A stretch of 64,000 nucleotides of DNA from Acidiferrum sp963764675 (GCA_963764675.1 CAVXTQ010000008.1:124001-188000), one strand, 5' to 3'; shown: positions 19,113-29,506, counted from the stretch's first letter. The notes: a model not told the origin generated them from the letters alone. Made by a program: numbers and translations.

Positions 19113-21892
19113 CTAGTTTCGGACAGACGCTCGGTTTGGAGCAAACTCCGTAGTGGTCGAGTCTGTTGTCAGGGCTGTCGGATCGGTGTTGGCCGCCGAT
19201 TCACCGTAGCCGTGTCTTTCAAGATGGTGCCCAGGAGTGCGTTGACGGAACATTCACCGGATCTTCACAAGCACGCCGGTGAAGTTCTTCAATCAAGCGG
19301 AACCGTCGGAACGTTGCAGGTCACCACGTTGCTACTGAAGGAGCAGGGCGTCCCCGGGTTTGGCGTGTCCGAGCAACCGGCAGCCGTGCAAGCAACGGTG
19401 CCGAAGGTTGCGCTCAGAAGGCTTATGCCCGCCGGCAGCTGATCCGTGACCACCACGTTATCCGCGATGGCAGGGCCGAAGATCGAGCAAGCCGATCGAG
19501 TAACATCAGGTTAGTTGCCCGCTTCACGGTTAAGGGGGTCAAGGTTCAGCAGCACCAAGTCCGACGACCCCACGACCTGGTAGTTCACCGTTGAAGTGGT
19601 CTGGTTGCCGGCATTGTCGGTGGCCGTTACCTTGAAAGGATAGGTTCCGGGAGCCAGGGTGGTGTTGATGACGCCGCCGCCTAGGACTCCGCCCGTGCCT
19701 GTGCATGGTGCTGCGAGTCCTGATAGCACGTCCGCGCAAGTGAAGTTAGCGTGCACGACCGCGCCGGCCGCGTAAATGTTGCCGGTCGAGGCTGGGCTGA
19801 ACGTGATCGCGGAGATGGTGGGTGGCACCGAGTCGATCTTCACAGTCACGGTCTTGAACGATGCCCAGTTCTTGTTCGGAAGCACGCTCGGCGTAAACAG
19901 CAGTTCTTCCGTCCCTGCGCAATCGGTGGCGAAATAGTGGACGTTGTTGAAAATTCCGTCACCCCCGAAGTTGATCGTAGCGCTGTTGTTGAACGGATTG
20001 GAGGTGGTGCTGCTCGGGCACGTCCCGTTCGCGAACGTCGGGTCCCCGTTTGTCCCCGTGGTCGGATCGGGAAGGGGAGTTTCCGTGCCATAGGTGAAGC
20101 TGGCAATTGGCGCTGGCGTGAAGCCGTTGACTGCAGCATACGTCGCTGGGCTCGAGCTGAAGTTGATCGTTACATTGTGGCTAGGTGCGCTGACCCAGCC
20201 CGTTGCGTTGAACGGTGGCGGCGTTGTGGTAACCGTCGTCAATGGCAGCGGCACGTTCCAAACCGGTATGAACGTCGAGTTGACTCCGCGCGGGTTGCTG
20301 CCGCTGGTCGGGTCGGCCGCGCCTTTATATTCTGTCAGCGGGTTTTGCGGGCACAATTGGCCTGATTCTTGGCCGTCTCCGGCGGGGAACAAAGCGGGTG
20401 TGCCGGTACCGCACGGCGCCAAGGTCGGCGTGGTTGCCCAGTTGTCCGTGCCTTCCAACAGGCCGGGGCCGGTTCCAGCCGCGATTCCAGCTGCGATCGC
20501 CGCGTCGTCCGGACTGTCAAGTTTCGTTTCAAAGAACAATCTGTTGGCTGCTGCCAGCGCTGAACCCTGCGGGCAATTCGCTCCCGAGGAAATACCCGTA
20601 AGCGGATCCGTGCAGGTGATCGTGAACGCTTTGCAAAGGGTTGCGTCACCTTGTCCGCCGCGAGTTCTCCATTCAGCCGTATGCACTGCGCTGGCGCAAC
20701 GGAGGTGCCCGTTACCATCGCTGGGAAAGCCGACTGCAGAATCCCCGTGTCGGCGGTATTCGGAGTCGTCACTCCATCGGGAAACGTGGTAGCGCTCAAG
20801 AAATTCGCTGTGAAGGTGATGTGGTTCCCCGGCGTGGTATTGAAAGGGAAGTCCTGAATGAGTGATGAGGGCACGTTGGGATCGAGCGGATTCCCCGTGA
20901 TCGTCCCGCCGGTCTGGACGCCGGATGAAGTGCAATTTGTTTTCAGGAACAATGAGGAGCTCGCGACATAACCTCCGCCGTCCAGCATAGTGACCAGCGC
21001 CGAGGTCGTATTCGCCGTAAACTGGCTGCTTACATCGATTGGCGGAACGCCTCCAGCATTGGGACCGCCAATGGGACTCAATATCGCGTTCCCCATGTTG
21101 GTGAACGTATCCGGGTCTTGACCGTTCAGTTGGCCTGCTCCAGCTGGATTCTGGTACGCGTGCGTGAAGCAATCGGGCAGTATTGTCCGTCGGGTTGCCC
21201 AGATTGCCCGGACACACGTTCCCCTGAAGCCCGTTGCTGTTTATTGGCGGTGTCGGCGGGGGCGCGCCGGTCGTGTTCAAGGTCAAGAAATTGTCCACGA
21301 GTACGTTACCCACGCCGTCCGGAGAAGAGGAAAAAACTGCTGTCGGCGAACCAGGGCAACTCACGTTTATGGTTTCGCTCTTGAACGCAAACAAATTCGT
21401 CAGCGACGAGGTGGGGTTGGAAAGCTCGACGTTGATCGGATCAAAGAGCTTGATCGCCCCAGATGCGCCGGTTAGCCCGACTGACGGCGTACCGTCGGTA
21501 AAGCTGTTCGGGAAGCTGATACTCCCAGTCTCCAACGTACCCAGAGGCAACATGGTCGGCGTGAACGTCACGTTCACCGTGCATGCGCCTGGCGACGTTA
21601 GCGTGACTCCGGAACACGAATCTGTCGTAATGGCAAAGTCGGTGTTGGCGGGAGCGCCAACCGCCCCCAGCGTCACGGTCGCTGGTCCTGGTCCGTCGTT
21701 GCTGCCAGTGATGCTAAATGTGATCGTTTCAGCGGAGCTCGCCACACTTCCCGTAGGCACGCCAAATGTCAGCGGATTCGGTGACACGGTCACAACCACT
21801 TGAGCGCGAGCCGACGGGCTACCAACTCCGATCACACAGCCCACCACCGCCAAGAGCGCGACTACGCGCACAATCATCGCAAATGCCTTCAT
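19113..21892 (-). CDS. Large secreted Ig-like/DUF11 repeat protein (several frameshifts)
   Basis: This exported protein of ~920 residues has a signal peptide (ends SPSARA). The N-terminal choice-of-anchor-D/ASPM-like beta domain has VVTVSPNPLTFG and the repeat TSPGACTVNVTFTP. Middle domains contain VPPTISAITFSPA and PGTYPFKVTATDNAGNQT, the hallmark of HYR/bacterial Ig domains. After frame correction past 19511, a DUF11 repeat follows (YSIGLLDLGPAIADNVVVTD, LPAGISLLSATFG) and then DPTALTTDSTTTEFAP to a stop at 19113. Breaks lie near 21170, 20580, 19500-19450, 19300 and 19200. The composition (Thr, Gly, Pro, Asn; few charges) suits a cell-surface or extracellular filament or adhesin. No anchor motif is evident. 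Confidence 0.72.
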
Positions 21893-22472
21893 ATGCTGCC
21901 TCCTTGAGGCGCAACAATAACAATGTTCCAGATAGTGTTACTCTGCGGGGCCTTAATCAATTTGTGTACGAGCCGTTTAGGGGACAGGGGACCTACGCCT
22001 TGCGCCGGCCAGTGCACCGATGTCGGGCGGAATTGTCGCTCCCGCGTCCCTAAGTTGTCAAGAACAAAGCCGTTCCAGGACTACTACCAAAGGACCCCGC
22101 AAAGGCAGTCCCGGTACTTGTAGTACCCCTTGGCGACCGGCTTTCCGAGTCTTTAGATTCTCTTTAGAAGTTCTCCTTTCCGAGGAAAGGCAGAGCTGCC
22201 ACTCGCCCACGCCATCTGGTCAGTATCGCAAGCAACTCATTAGCTGCATTTCCAGCGCCGAACAACCCGGCCACTTATTGCGCCGCGTCTCACTCTGTGG
22301 AATCCCCGTCGAACCCTCTGATAACGAAGGAGATCAGGCACCCTCCGCCACCCGGCTCGATTCAAGGCGCGCCGATGGAAGGCCGCCAGATCCTATCCAT
22401 TCCGTTAGTTTGTCTATCCGGTCGGATAGCGTTCATCGAATGCGTACAGGATGCTGCTATACTTGGAGGGTT
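21893..22472. promoter_or_regulatory. Divergent intergenic region with a GGTACT-TGT-AGTACC dyad
   Basis: This 580-bp region separates the secreted Ig-like protein gene from the ABC-F gene. At 22113-22127 a perfect dyad GGTACT-TGT-AGTACC lies about 220 bp upstream of the secreted-protein start, a plausible activator or response-regulator site. The region has no convincing gene. An open frame running upstream of the ABC-F start lacks protein character. Confidence 0.4.
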
Positions 22473-24101
22473 ATGCTGTCCATCAACAATGTCTCCATGC
22501 GCTTTGGTCCGCGTATCCTGTTCGAGGATGTGACCACCACCTTCATGTCCGGGCGCCGCTACGCGATTACCGGCCCCAACGGCGCCGGCAAGTCCACGCT
22601 GATGAAGATCCTCACCGGCGAGCTTGAGCCCACCAAAGGCTCGATTACCCGCCCCAAGCGCCTGGGCATCCTGCGCCAGGACCAGTTCGCTTTCGACGAA
22701 TTTCGCGTCATCGACACCGTCATCATGGGCAACGCGGCGCTCTGGAAGGCCCTGCAAGAGCGCGACGCTCTTTACGCCAAGCCCCACGACGATCTCACCG
22801 ACGCCGACGGCATGCGCCTGGGTGAGCTCGAAGGCATCGTCGGCGAAGAAGGTGGCTACTCCGCCGAAGCCGACGCCGGAATCTTGCTCGACGGCCTCGG
22901 CATCGAGAGCGAGTTTCACGAGCGCAAAATGGGTGAGCTCCAGGGCGGCCAAAAGGTCCGCGTGCTGCTCGCGCAAGCCCTGTTCGGCAACCCCACCGCG
23001 CTGCTGCTCGACGAGCCGACCAACAACCTGGACCTCGATTCCGTCCACTGGCTCCAGAAATATCTCACCGACTACGAAGGCGTCCTGATCGTCATCTCGC
23101 ACGATCGCCATTTCCTCAACAGCGTTTGCACCCATACCGCGGACATCGACTACGAAACCGTCATCATGTACGTCGGCGGCTACGACGACATGGTCGTCGC
23201 CAAAACGCAAATTCGCTCGCGCATCGAGTCCGAAAACGCGCAGCGCGAAAAGAAAATCGCGCAGCTCAACGAATTCATCGCCCGTTTTTCCGCCGGCACG
23301 CGTTCCGCGCAAGCCACTTCCCGCAAAAAAGAAGTCGAGCGCCTGGCCACCTCCGAGCTGGCCCGCTCCAACATCCAGCGCCCCTACATCAAATTTGAAA
23401 TGAAGCGCAATTCCGGCCGCCATCCGCTGGAAATCAAGAGCGTCGAGAAGGCCTACGACACGCTGAAAGTGATCCCGCGTTTCACCGCCAGCGTCACCCG
23501 CGGCGAAAAAATCGCGCTTATGGGCCGCAACGGCACCGGCAAAACCACCATGCTGAAGTCGCTCATCCGCAACGCCACCGGCTTCATCGACGATGCCGAC
23601 AAGCAATTTCCCATCAACGGCGGCCAGGTCATCTGGGGCCACGAAGTCACCGTCGGCTACTTCGCCCAGGACCACACCGATTCCATCACCCGCGACAACA
23701 CCACCTCCATCGATTGGCTCTGGCAATTCGATCCCAGCGCCAACCAGCAAGAGCTTCGCGGTCTGATGGGTCAAATGCTGTTCAGCGGCGACGACGCGCT
23801 CAAGCCCACTCGCGCACTATCCGGCGGCGAATCCGCGCGCTTGATTTTCTGCCGCCTCATGCTCCAGAAGCCCAATTTCCTCGTCCTCGACGAGCCCACC
23901 AATCACCTCGACCTCGAATCCATCAACGCCCTCAACATCTCGCTCCAGCGTTACGATGGCACCGTCTTACTCGTCACCCACGACCACGACGTCATCGACG
24001 AAGTCGCCACCCGCATCTGGCACTTCCGCGGCGGCAAAATCGACGACTTCAAAGGCCCCTACGAAGAATTCGTCGCCTACGCGCAAGAAAAAGCCTCTTA
24101 G
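22473..24101 (+). CDS. ybiT: ABC-F family ATPase, YbiT-like
   Basis: This 542-residue soluble protein has two ABC domains and no membrane segment. Domain 1 has Walker A GPNGAGKST, signature LQGGQKVR and Walker B LLLDEPTNNLD. Domain 2 has GRNGTGKTT, LSGGESAR and LVLDEPTNHLD. The linker between them is the short charged P-site tRNA-interaction motif region (REKKIAQLNEFIARF). Size and order match YbiT, an ABC-F protein that acts on ribosomes. The ATG at 22473 is set by a GGAGGG just upstream; the open frame extends further 5' but without homology. The GH36 gene follows after 15 bp and may be co-transcribed. Confidence 0.93.
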   Translation: MLSINNVSMRFGPRILFEDVTTTFMSGRRYAITGPNGAGKSTLMKILTGELEPTKGSITRPKRLGILRQDQFAFDEFRVIDTVIMGNAALWKALQERDALYAKPHDDLTDADGMRLGELEGIVGEEGGYSAEADAGILLDGLGIESEFHERKMGELQGGQKVRVLLAQALFGNPTALLLDEPTNNLDLDSVHWLQKYLTDYEGVLIVISHDRHFLNSVCTHTADIDYETVIMYVGGYDDMVVAKTQIRSRIESENAQREKKIAQLNEFIARFSAGTRSAQATSRKKEVERLATSELARSNIQRPYIKFEMKRNSGRHPLEIKSVEKAYDTLKVIPRFTASVTRGEKIALMGRNGTGKTTMLKSLIRNATGFIDDADKQFPINGGQVIWGHEVTVGYFAQDHTDSITRDNTTSIDWLWQFDPSANQQELRGLMGQMLFSGDDALKPTRALSGGESARLIFCRLMLQKPNFLVLDEPTNHLDLESINALNISLQRYDGTVLLVTHDHDVIDEVATRIWHFRGGKIDDFKGPYEEFVAYAQEKAS

Positions 24102-24116
24102 CCTAAAAGGCAAGGA

Positions 24117-26339
24117 ATGAAGCGTGCTTTGCGCGAAGAAGCACTCGCGCCGGGAAACGTGCGGATGAATCGCCCCATACGCATCGCGGTGCTCGGCCTG
24201 TGTCCACTTGTGGCGGCAATCCCGGGGAATGCACAAAACGCCGCGTCCTTGCGCACCGCGGACACGAACTTGCGCTTCGAGTCCACGCCGCAGGGTCCGC
24301 GACTTGTTGAGTTAAGAACAGCTGCCGCTGAGGTCTGGCGCAACCGCGCAAGCGAAACACTGCCGGATAGCGTTGAATCGGATGGCAAACAGCTTCCTGT
24401 TCACTGGATCTTCAACCAGGAAGCAAGCACCGCCGACGAACACCGAGTCGCCTACGTTTACGATTGTGCTTCTCCCAACCTGCGCCTGACTTGGGAATGG
24501 ATCGCGCGCGCCGACTACGGCCCCATCGAACACCAGATACGAATCGAGAATCGCGATTCCAGGGAAATCTGGATCCCTTTCGTCGACAGCATCCGTCTGG
24601 ATTGGCAGATCGATCCCTATTCTTCGCTGACACACGTCTTTGTCGAAAAGGGAGCCGGCGCTCCCTCGGCGGTGGGCACGCATCAACTCTCAATCGCGAA
24701 CGGCTACAGTTGGAGAGGCACCTCCAGTACCTACGCCCATCCGGAGGAGGGCGAGCCGCGCGAGATCATTCCCTGGAGCTTTGTGGAGCGATCGGATGCG
24801 CAGCAAAGCGCCTGGTACGTGGGAATCGAATTCAGCGGCAGAACGCGAATCGCGCTCAGCCGCGGCGAGTCTTCACTTCGAGCTGACGCCGGACTCAATC
24901 CGGATCCCGCGCCCTTTACGTCCAGAGTAAAACCAGGGGAAAGTTTCGAGACTCCCGCGGTGTTTCTAGGAGGTGCGACCGGGGGCCTCGATGCTGCCGG
25001 AAATGTGTTACGCCGCTGGGTGCGCCAAGTTCTCACGAACGCCGAGGCCTGGAGAGATGCTAACTACCCGCTGCTCGTCAACAACAGTTGGGGAAGCGGC
25101 ATGGCCATTGATGAAGCTCTCGCTGAAAAAATGCTGCACGATTCGGCGGACTTGCAGTTCGAGATGTTTCACATCGATGCCGGATGGTTCCGCGGCGTTG
25201 GAGACTGGTATCCGGATCCCAAGAAATTCCCACATGGCCTAGCGCCAATCGCCGACGAAGCGCACCGCCTGGGACTCAAGTTCGGTTTGTGGGTCGATTG
25301 GACGCAAGCGGCGTTGGACACCGAGCCGGGAGCTTTGAACGTCCGCGATCCCTTGGTCAACAATTGGGTCGTGGCGGACACTCCGGCGGATTGGAAGCCC
25401 GAGCCTTTCAAAGGGCAAACGATTGACCTGGGCGTCCCTAAAGCGCAGGACTGGGCCCAGGCGGAAGTCGATAGGATTGTGACCGACTATCATTTGGACA
25501 TGTTGGAACACGACGGCTACCTTGTGGCCCAAGGTTGCGACAGAAAAGACCATCCCCACGCGCCGCCCGATCCCGCAAATCTGAGCATACGCAAGGCCGC
25601 CAGTTCCTACTGGGTAGACAGCGCCAACTCGACGGACGTCAGCTACCACGCGACGCGCGCCTACTATTCGATCTACTCCAAGTTGCGCAAGAAGCATCCG
25701 GGGCTGCTGCTGGAAATTTGCAACGACGGCGGCCGCATGGTCGATTTTGGCAGCGCGGCTCACGGCGACTATTTCTCCATCACCGACAGCTATGACCCGC
25801 TCTCCAATCGCCGCGCATTTTATGATGCGAGTCACGTCTTGCCGGCGGCGATGCTGGAAACCTACGTGGAAAAGTGGCCGGCCCCTCGCATGGAGAATTT
25901 TCTGTATATGTTGCGCAGCGGCATGATGGGCTGGCTGACCATCATGCTGGATACCACCGCGTGGACTCCCGAGCAGCACGAAGCTGCCAAGGCGGCGTTC
26001 GCGTTGTACAAGACCGCGCTTCGCCCGCTGATCCGTGATGCCGACCTCTATCATGTTTCCGACCGGCCTGACGGCGTCCATTGGGACGGACTCGAATATT
26101 TCGACCCGGCAAACGGCCGCGGCGTACTTTACGCGTTTCGCGGTTCAACGCCGACCGAGTCGGCTTACAGCTTCGGGCTGAAGGGCCTACGAGCCAGCAG
26201 CATCTATCAGCTTCACTTCCAGGATCACCCGGCCCTCGATCGAAATGTTGCGGGCAGGGAACTACTCGCTCGCGGAATCACCGTCCATCTTTCGTCGCCC
26301 CTCGCCTCCGAATTGATTTTTCTTCAAGAAGTGAAATAG
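24117..26339 (+). CDS. Secreted GH36-type alpha-galactosidase
   Basis: This 740-residue clan GH-D hydrolase has an N-terminal beta-sandwich (~30-290) followed by a TIM barrel. Marker segments are FHIDAGWFRGVGDWYPDPKK, FPHGLAPIADEAHRLGLKFG and LWVDWTQ, then DMLEHDGYLV with the likely nucleophile Asp (~466) and FSITDSYDP with the likely acid/base (~557). The expected reaction is removal of terminal alpha-galactose or a related sugar. The ATG at 24117 has a good AAGG Shine-Dalgarno; an internal ATG at 24165 (MNRPIRIAVLGLCPLVAA) would place the signal peptide at the very N-terminus and may be the true start. The lineage is somewhat divergent from classic GH36 (no WxxWxW-type nucleophile signature), so substrate is uncertain. 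Confidence 0.85.
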   Translation: MKRALREEALAPGNVRMNRPIRIAVLGLCPLVAAIPGNAQNAASLRTADTNLRFESTPQGPRLVELRTAAAEVWRNRASETLPDSVESDGKQLPVHWIFNQEASTADEHRVAYVYDCASPNLRLTWEWIARADYGPIEHQIRIENRDSREIWIPFVDSIRLDWQIDPYSSLTHVFVEKGAGAPSAVGTHQLSIANGYSWRGTSSTYAHPEEGEPREIIPWSFVERSDAQQSAWYVGIEFSGRTRIALSRGESSLRADAGLNPDPAPFTSRVKPGESFETPAVFLGGATGGLDAAGNVLRRWVRQVLTNAEAWRDANYPLLVNNSWGSGMAIDEALAEKMLHDSADLQFEMFHIDAGWFRGVGDWYPDPKKFPHGLAPIADEAHRLGLKFGLWVDWTQAALDTEPGALNVRDPLVNNWVVADTPADWKPEPFKGQTIDLGVPKAQDWAQAEVDRIVTDYHLDMLEHDGYLVAQGCDRKDHPHAPPDPANLSIRKAASSYWVDSANSTDVSYHATRAYYSIYSKLRKKHPGLLLEICNDGGRMVDFGSAAHGDYFSITDSYDPLSNRRAFYDASHVLPAAMLETYVEKWPAPRMENFLYMLRSGMMGWLTIMLDTTAWTPEQHEAAKAAFALYKTALRPLIRDADLYHVSDRPDGVHWDGLEYFDPANGRGVLYAFRGSTPTESAYSFGLKGLRASSIYQLHFQDHPALDRNVAGRELLARGITVHLSSPLASELIFLQEVK

Positions 26340-26425
26340 CATCAAAAACGCGACGTTCAGCCCCTAGTACTTCCGGCTCTTGAACTTTCCCTCGCGAGAC
26401 CGTACCTTTACCTGACACCGGGTCT

Positions 26426-26911
26426 ATGCATACCTCCAAGAAGACCGTTGCGCTCCGCACCGTCGCCGTGTTCGAGGCCGCCAAGGGCCTGATCGTATTA
26501 CTGCTCGGCCTTGGATTGCTCCGGCTGGTGCACAAGAACCTGGACGAATTCGCGGAGCAACTCATCCGCTTCCTGCACGCGAGTCCCGGAGGGCGGCTCT
26601 CCAATCTGTTCGTCACCGCGGCGGACCGCGCGACGGACAAAAGTTTGTGGGCCTTGGCAGCCGCCGCGCTGGTTTATGCCCTGGTTCGCTTTGCCGAAGC
26701 CTACGGCCTGTGGCTCGACCGAGAATGGGCGGAGTGGTTCGCCCTTCTTTCCGGCGGCATGTATTTGCCGTGGGAAATGTATTCGCTGGCGCGGCATCCA
26801 CACCCGGTCAAGTGGGTGATCCTGACAGGGAACATCGCCATCGTCTTGTACATGCTGGTGCTCAGAATTCAAGCCGGTGCGCGCAAATCCGCCGCCCGCA
26901 GCACTGCCTGA
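26426..26911 (+). CDS. DUF2127 membrane protein
   Basis: This 161-residue protein has four predicted membrane helices (FEAAKGLIVLLLGLGLLRLV, LWALAAAALVYALVRFAEAYG, FALLSGGMYLPWEMY and VILTGNIAIVLYMLVL). The GLWLDREWAEWFA and PWEMY motifs are those of the DUF2127 family, whose function is unknown. It stands 87 bp after the GH36 gene and converges on the pseudo-receiver protease gene 23 bp away. Confidence 0.85.
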   Translation: MHTSKKTVALRTVAVFEAAKGLIVLLLGLGLLRLVHKNLDEFAEQLIRFLHASPGGRLSNLFVTAADRATDKSLWALAAAALVYALVRFAEAYGLWLDREWAEWFALLSGGMYLPWEMYSLARHPHPVKWVILTGNIAIVLYMLVLRIQAGARKSAARSTA

Positions 26912-26934
26912 TCTAGGCTGCTGGAGCGAGGAAA

Positions 26935-28590
26935 TTATTTCAGCAGTTCGTTTGCGTAACGCACCGGAACCGCGAGGTTAGAGCCGCCAAACCCTTTCAG
27001 CACGGCGAAGTTTACGCCGATCACCTTGCCGTTCCGATTGAACAGCGGGCCGCCGGAACCGCCGGACGTTGTCGCTGCGTCATAAACAATCTTGTCTTGT
27101 AACACGTCGCCGATGTGGCCTTGCGTTGTCGTCGGGCGAATGAGTTGCTGGGTGGCGAGCTGCGAGACGATGAGGCTCACGTTCTGCGTGTTCTGGGTGT
27201 CTTCGGTGATTTTCTGCGCCACGTCCGACCCCGCGCGCGCAAGGATTCCTTCGATGCCCGTGGGATATCCGATCAACACGACCGGCTCACCGGTGACCGA
27301 AGCGTCTTTGCGTTCGTCGAGCTCCAGCAGCGTGGCCTTTGACGGCACGGGACCCTCTAGCTGCAACGTCGCCACGTCAGCCTCGGAAGAAATTCGGCCG
27401 AGCTTAGCGGTGATTCCTGTATTGTCGCCGGGGAAGTACGCTTTGTAGGAAAGCACGTAGGCGGCAGCGCCGCGATCGAGTAGTTCCTTCAGTTCTTCAT
27501 TCCGCCACCAAGGCTCGGCGACATGATGATTGGTGACGATTCTTCCGTCGCGCCGCACCAGGAAGCCGGTGCCAAAGACATCGATCTGCAGATGGGGTCC
27601 TACGCCGCCGGCGTCGAGCTGGACCATGCCCTGCTCGTCGACCTGCGGCTTGCCCAGGGAATCGACGGCGATCTGAATCGGCTTGCCGGAACTCTTGTCG
27701 AGGAATTCGACGACGACGTGCAGCAAGCAAACGCTGGGGCCGTAACTGTGAACGATGGTCTCGGCGATCTTGCCTTCGTTTTCCAGAAGCTTGAGGCGAT
27801 TTTGCGTTTCCGTTAGCTGTTGTTTCAGAGCTGCCGGCGTCGGCGCCGCCAGCACCGCGGCTGCCATTTTCTTCCGCAAATCTTCGGATTGCGCTTTCAG
27901 AGAATCGCGGGTGGCGGAATCCGATTTCGTTTGCGCGTCGATCGAATCGCGCGCCTGCTGTGTGAGCCGGAACAATTCGCCCTGCTGCCCGAGGCCATGG
28001 TTCAGCCGCGCGATTTCCGCTTTTAGTTGGAGCGCGTCCTTGCGGCTGCTATGGTTCGAAACCAGCATGGTCAGCGACGCAATCAGCGCCGCAGCGGCCA
28101 GCGCGAAGATAGCGGGGATCAGCCAGAAGCGGCGTTTGGTGACCACATCGCTTTTTAGGGATTCGACGGCAAGGTCCGCGATGTTTTCGCGCTGGACCGC
28201 GAACTTCAACATAGTCTTGAGTTCTTCTTCGGGCTGCCTGGTCCGAAACTGGGTTCGTATGCGCGCGGCGAATTCCACGTCGTCAAAGGGAAACGAGATG
28301 ACGTCGTCCGCGCCAAGATCCAGCGCGCGAGCCCGCTCCAAGGCTCCGCCTTGGACGATCATGACAATCTTCAGAGGGCGGTTGTCCCGGCGCGACTTGA
28401 GCGAGGTGATCAGGCCGCAGCAGGTCAAGTCGGACGGCGCCGCTTGGGTAACCAGCACTTCGGGCGAGAGTGCGAGGACTTGATCGACGTTGAGGTCGTT
28501 CTCGACGGTGACCTCATACCCCTGGCCGGACAATGCTTGATTTACCTGGGCAAGGGGATCGGCGGCCAGATTGAGAAGGAGAACGCGCAT
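26935..28590 (-). CDS. Pseudo-receiver/transmembrane/trypsin-like protease fusion
   Basis: This 551-residue protein has three parts. Residues 1-115 have the alternating fold of a response-regulator receiver (MRVLLLNLAADP, ALDLGADDVISFPFD), but there is no Asp where the phospho-acceptor belongs (EVLVTQ, ~44-49) and no conserved Lys before the final Pro. One membrane helix lies at ~154-177 (RFWLIPAIFALAAAALIASL). After a coiled coil (~183-275) comes a trypsin/DegP-like domain (~330-551) with a full triad: His in IVTNHHVAEP (~356), Asp in SEADVATLQL (~405) and Ser in TTSGGSGGPLF (~512). The topology implies a cytoplasmic pseudo-receiver and a periplasmic protease with no PDZ domain. It may transmit a signal across the membrane; target unknown. 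Confidence 0.88.
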   Translation of the reverse strand: MRVLLLNLAADPLAQVNQALSGQGYEVTVENDLNVDQVLALSPEVLVTQAAPSDLTCCGLITSLKSRRDNRPLKIVMIVQGGALERARALDLGADDVISFPFDDVEFAARIRTQFRTRQPEEELKTMLKFAVQRENIADLAVESLKSDVVTKRRFWLIPAIFALAAAALIASLTMLVSNHSSRKDALQLKAEIARLNHGLGQQGELFRLTQQARDSIDAQTKSDSATRDSLKAQSEDLRKKMAAAVLAAPTPAALKQQLTETQNRLKLLENEGKIAETIVHSYGPSVCLLHVVVEFLDKSSGKPIQIAVDSLGKPQVDEQGMVQLDAGGVGPHLQIDVFGTGFLVRRDGRIVTNHHVAEPWWRNEELKELLDRGAAAYVLSYKAYFPGDNTGITAKLGRISSEADVATLQLEGPVPSKATLLELDERKDASVTGEPVVLIGYPTGIEGILARAGSDVAQKITEDTQNTQNVSLIVSQLATQQLIRPTTTQGHIGDVLQDKIVYDAATTSGGSGGPLFNRNGKVIGVNFAVLKGFGGSNLAVPVRYANELLK

Positions 28591-28725
28591 CTTCGGGAGT
28601 CTACCATTTGCCGATTTAGAATTCTTGGGAGGGAGCTAAGGGCCTCGGCATCCCACATTTCTAACGGATTGCCAATGGTCGGTGCGGAGGCATGACATGC
28701 GCAACGGATTGCCGGTTGCCAGGCG

Positions 28726-28747
28726 GGGGCGCAGCATGCTGCGCCCC
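28726..28747. repeat. Perfect 22-bp palindromic (REP-like) element
   Basis: GGGGCGCAGCA is followed directly by its reverse complement TGCTGCGCCCC, then TACAGGG. Palindromes with this exact GC-rich arm are often dispersed between genes. It lies in the ~400-bp gap between the protease gene and the next operon, which otherwise shows no gene. Confidence 0.6.
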
Positions 28748-28990
28748 TACAGGGAGGGCCGCGAGGAGTTTTCGAAAGGGCGTATCTTTTTTTATTTCTA
28801 TAGATTATGCTCCCGTGCACATTTCATCCTGTCCCATAGACAAGAGAGCCCAATCTTGGAATGGCGGCCTAAGAGCCAGAGATACGCAGAGCCAACGTAG
28901 AAGAGGCCGAAACAATACGGCTAGCAGTGCGGGGACAGTGAAGGAAAATGGCCGGCTATGCTTGGTAGAGAAAGATTGGAGGAGGCGGAA

Positions 28991-29506
28991 ATGGCAAGGG
29001 GTATAGGACGAGTTTTATGCGTTGGACTGTTGGTGATATTGAGTCCCTTTGTTCGCGCGGGCGGCGCACAGCAGCCTGCGGGGGCGGCAAAGGTCACGCA
29101 GGTCACCGGACTTATTGGGGTCAAAAACAAGACCAATGGGCGCCTTGGCGTGGAAGGCGGGAATCTCCATTTTAGCTACGAGCAGGCAAAGGTCGATGTG
29201 CCGACGAATTCGGTGGAGGACGTGATCACGGGGAACGACAGCCAGCGCATGATTCACGGATTTGTGGGAACACTCACGATGTTTGCGCCCTACGAATCGG
29301 GGCGGTTCCTGAGTTTGTTCCGCACCAAGCTGGACACCCTAACGATCAAGTACCGCGATGCGGACGGCGGCCTGCACGGAGCCGTATTTACGATGGGCGT
29401 GGGTAAGGCCGAGGAACTGAAGAAGGAGCTGTTGGCGCAGGGAGCGCACACAAGCGTTCCGACCGAAGAAGTTGCGGCTCCGGCTGCGAAGGAGCAAAAG
29501 CCATGA
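28991..29506 (+). CDS. Exported protein, possibly PH-like
   Basis: This 171-residue protein has a signal peptide (residues 1-27, ends VRAGGAQ). The mature part is beta-rich (GRLGVEGGNLHFSYEQAKVD, VPTNSVEDVITG) and ends in a helix (KAEELKKELLAQGAH). The pattern 'seven strands then one helix', with LDTLTIKYRDADGGLHGAVF before the helix, is like a bacterial PH/GRAM fold; this is a fold guess. The ATG at 28991 directly follows GGAGGCGGAA. It overlaps the next gene by 4 bp and begins a run of eight co-directional genes ending with the PqiC-like lipoprotein. Confidence 0.75.
   Translation: MARGIGRVLCVGLLVILSPFVRAGGAQQPAGAAKVTQVTGLIGVKNKTNGRLGVEGGNLHFSYEQAKVDVPTNSVEDVITGNDSQRMIHGFVGTLTMFAPYESGRFLSLFRTKLDTLTIKYRDADGGLHGAVFTMGVGKAEELKKELLAQGAHTSVPTEEVAAPAAKEQKP

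Noticed and set aside
22020..22472. 150-residue N-terminal extension of the ABC-F protein
   Set aside because: It has no homology or domain character, and a GGAGGG Shine-Dalgarno precedes the ATG at 22473.
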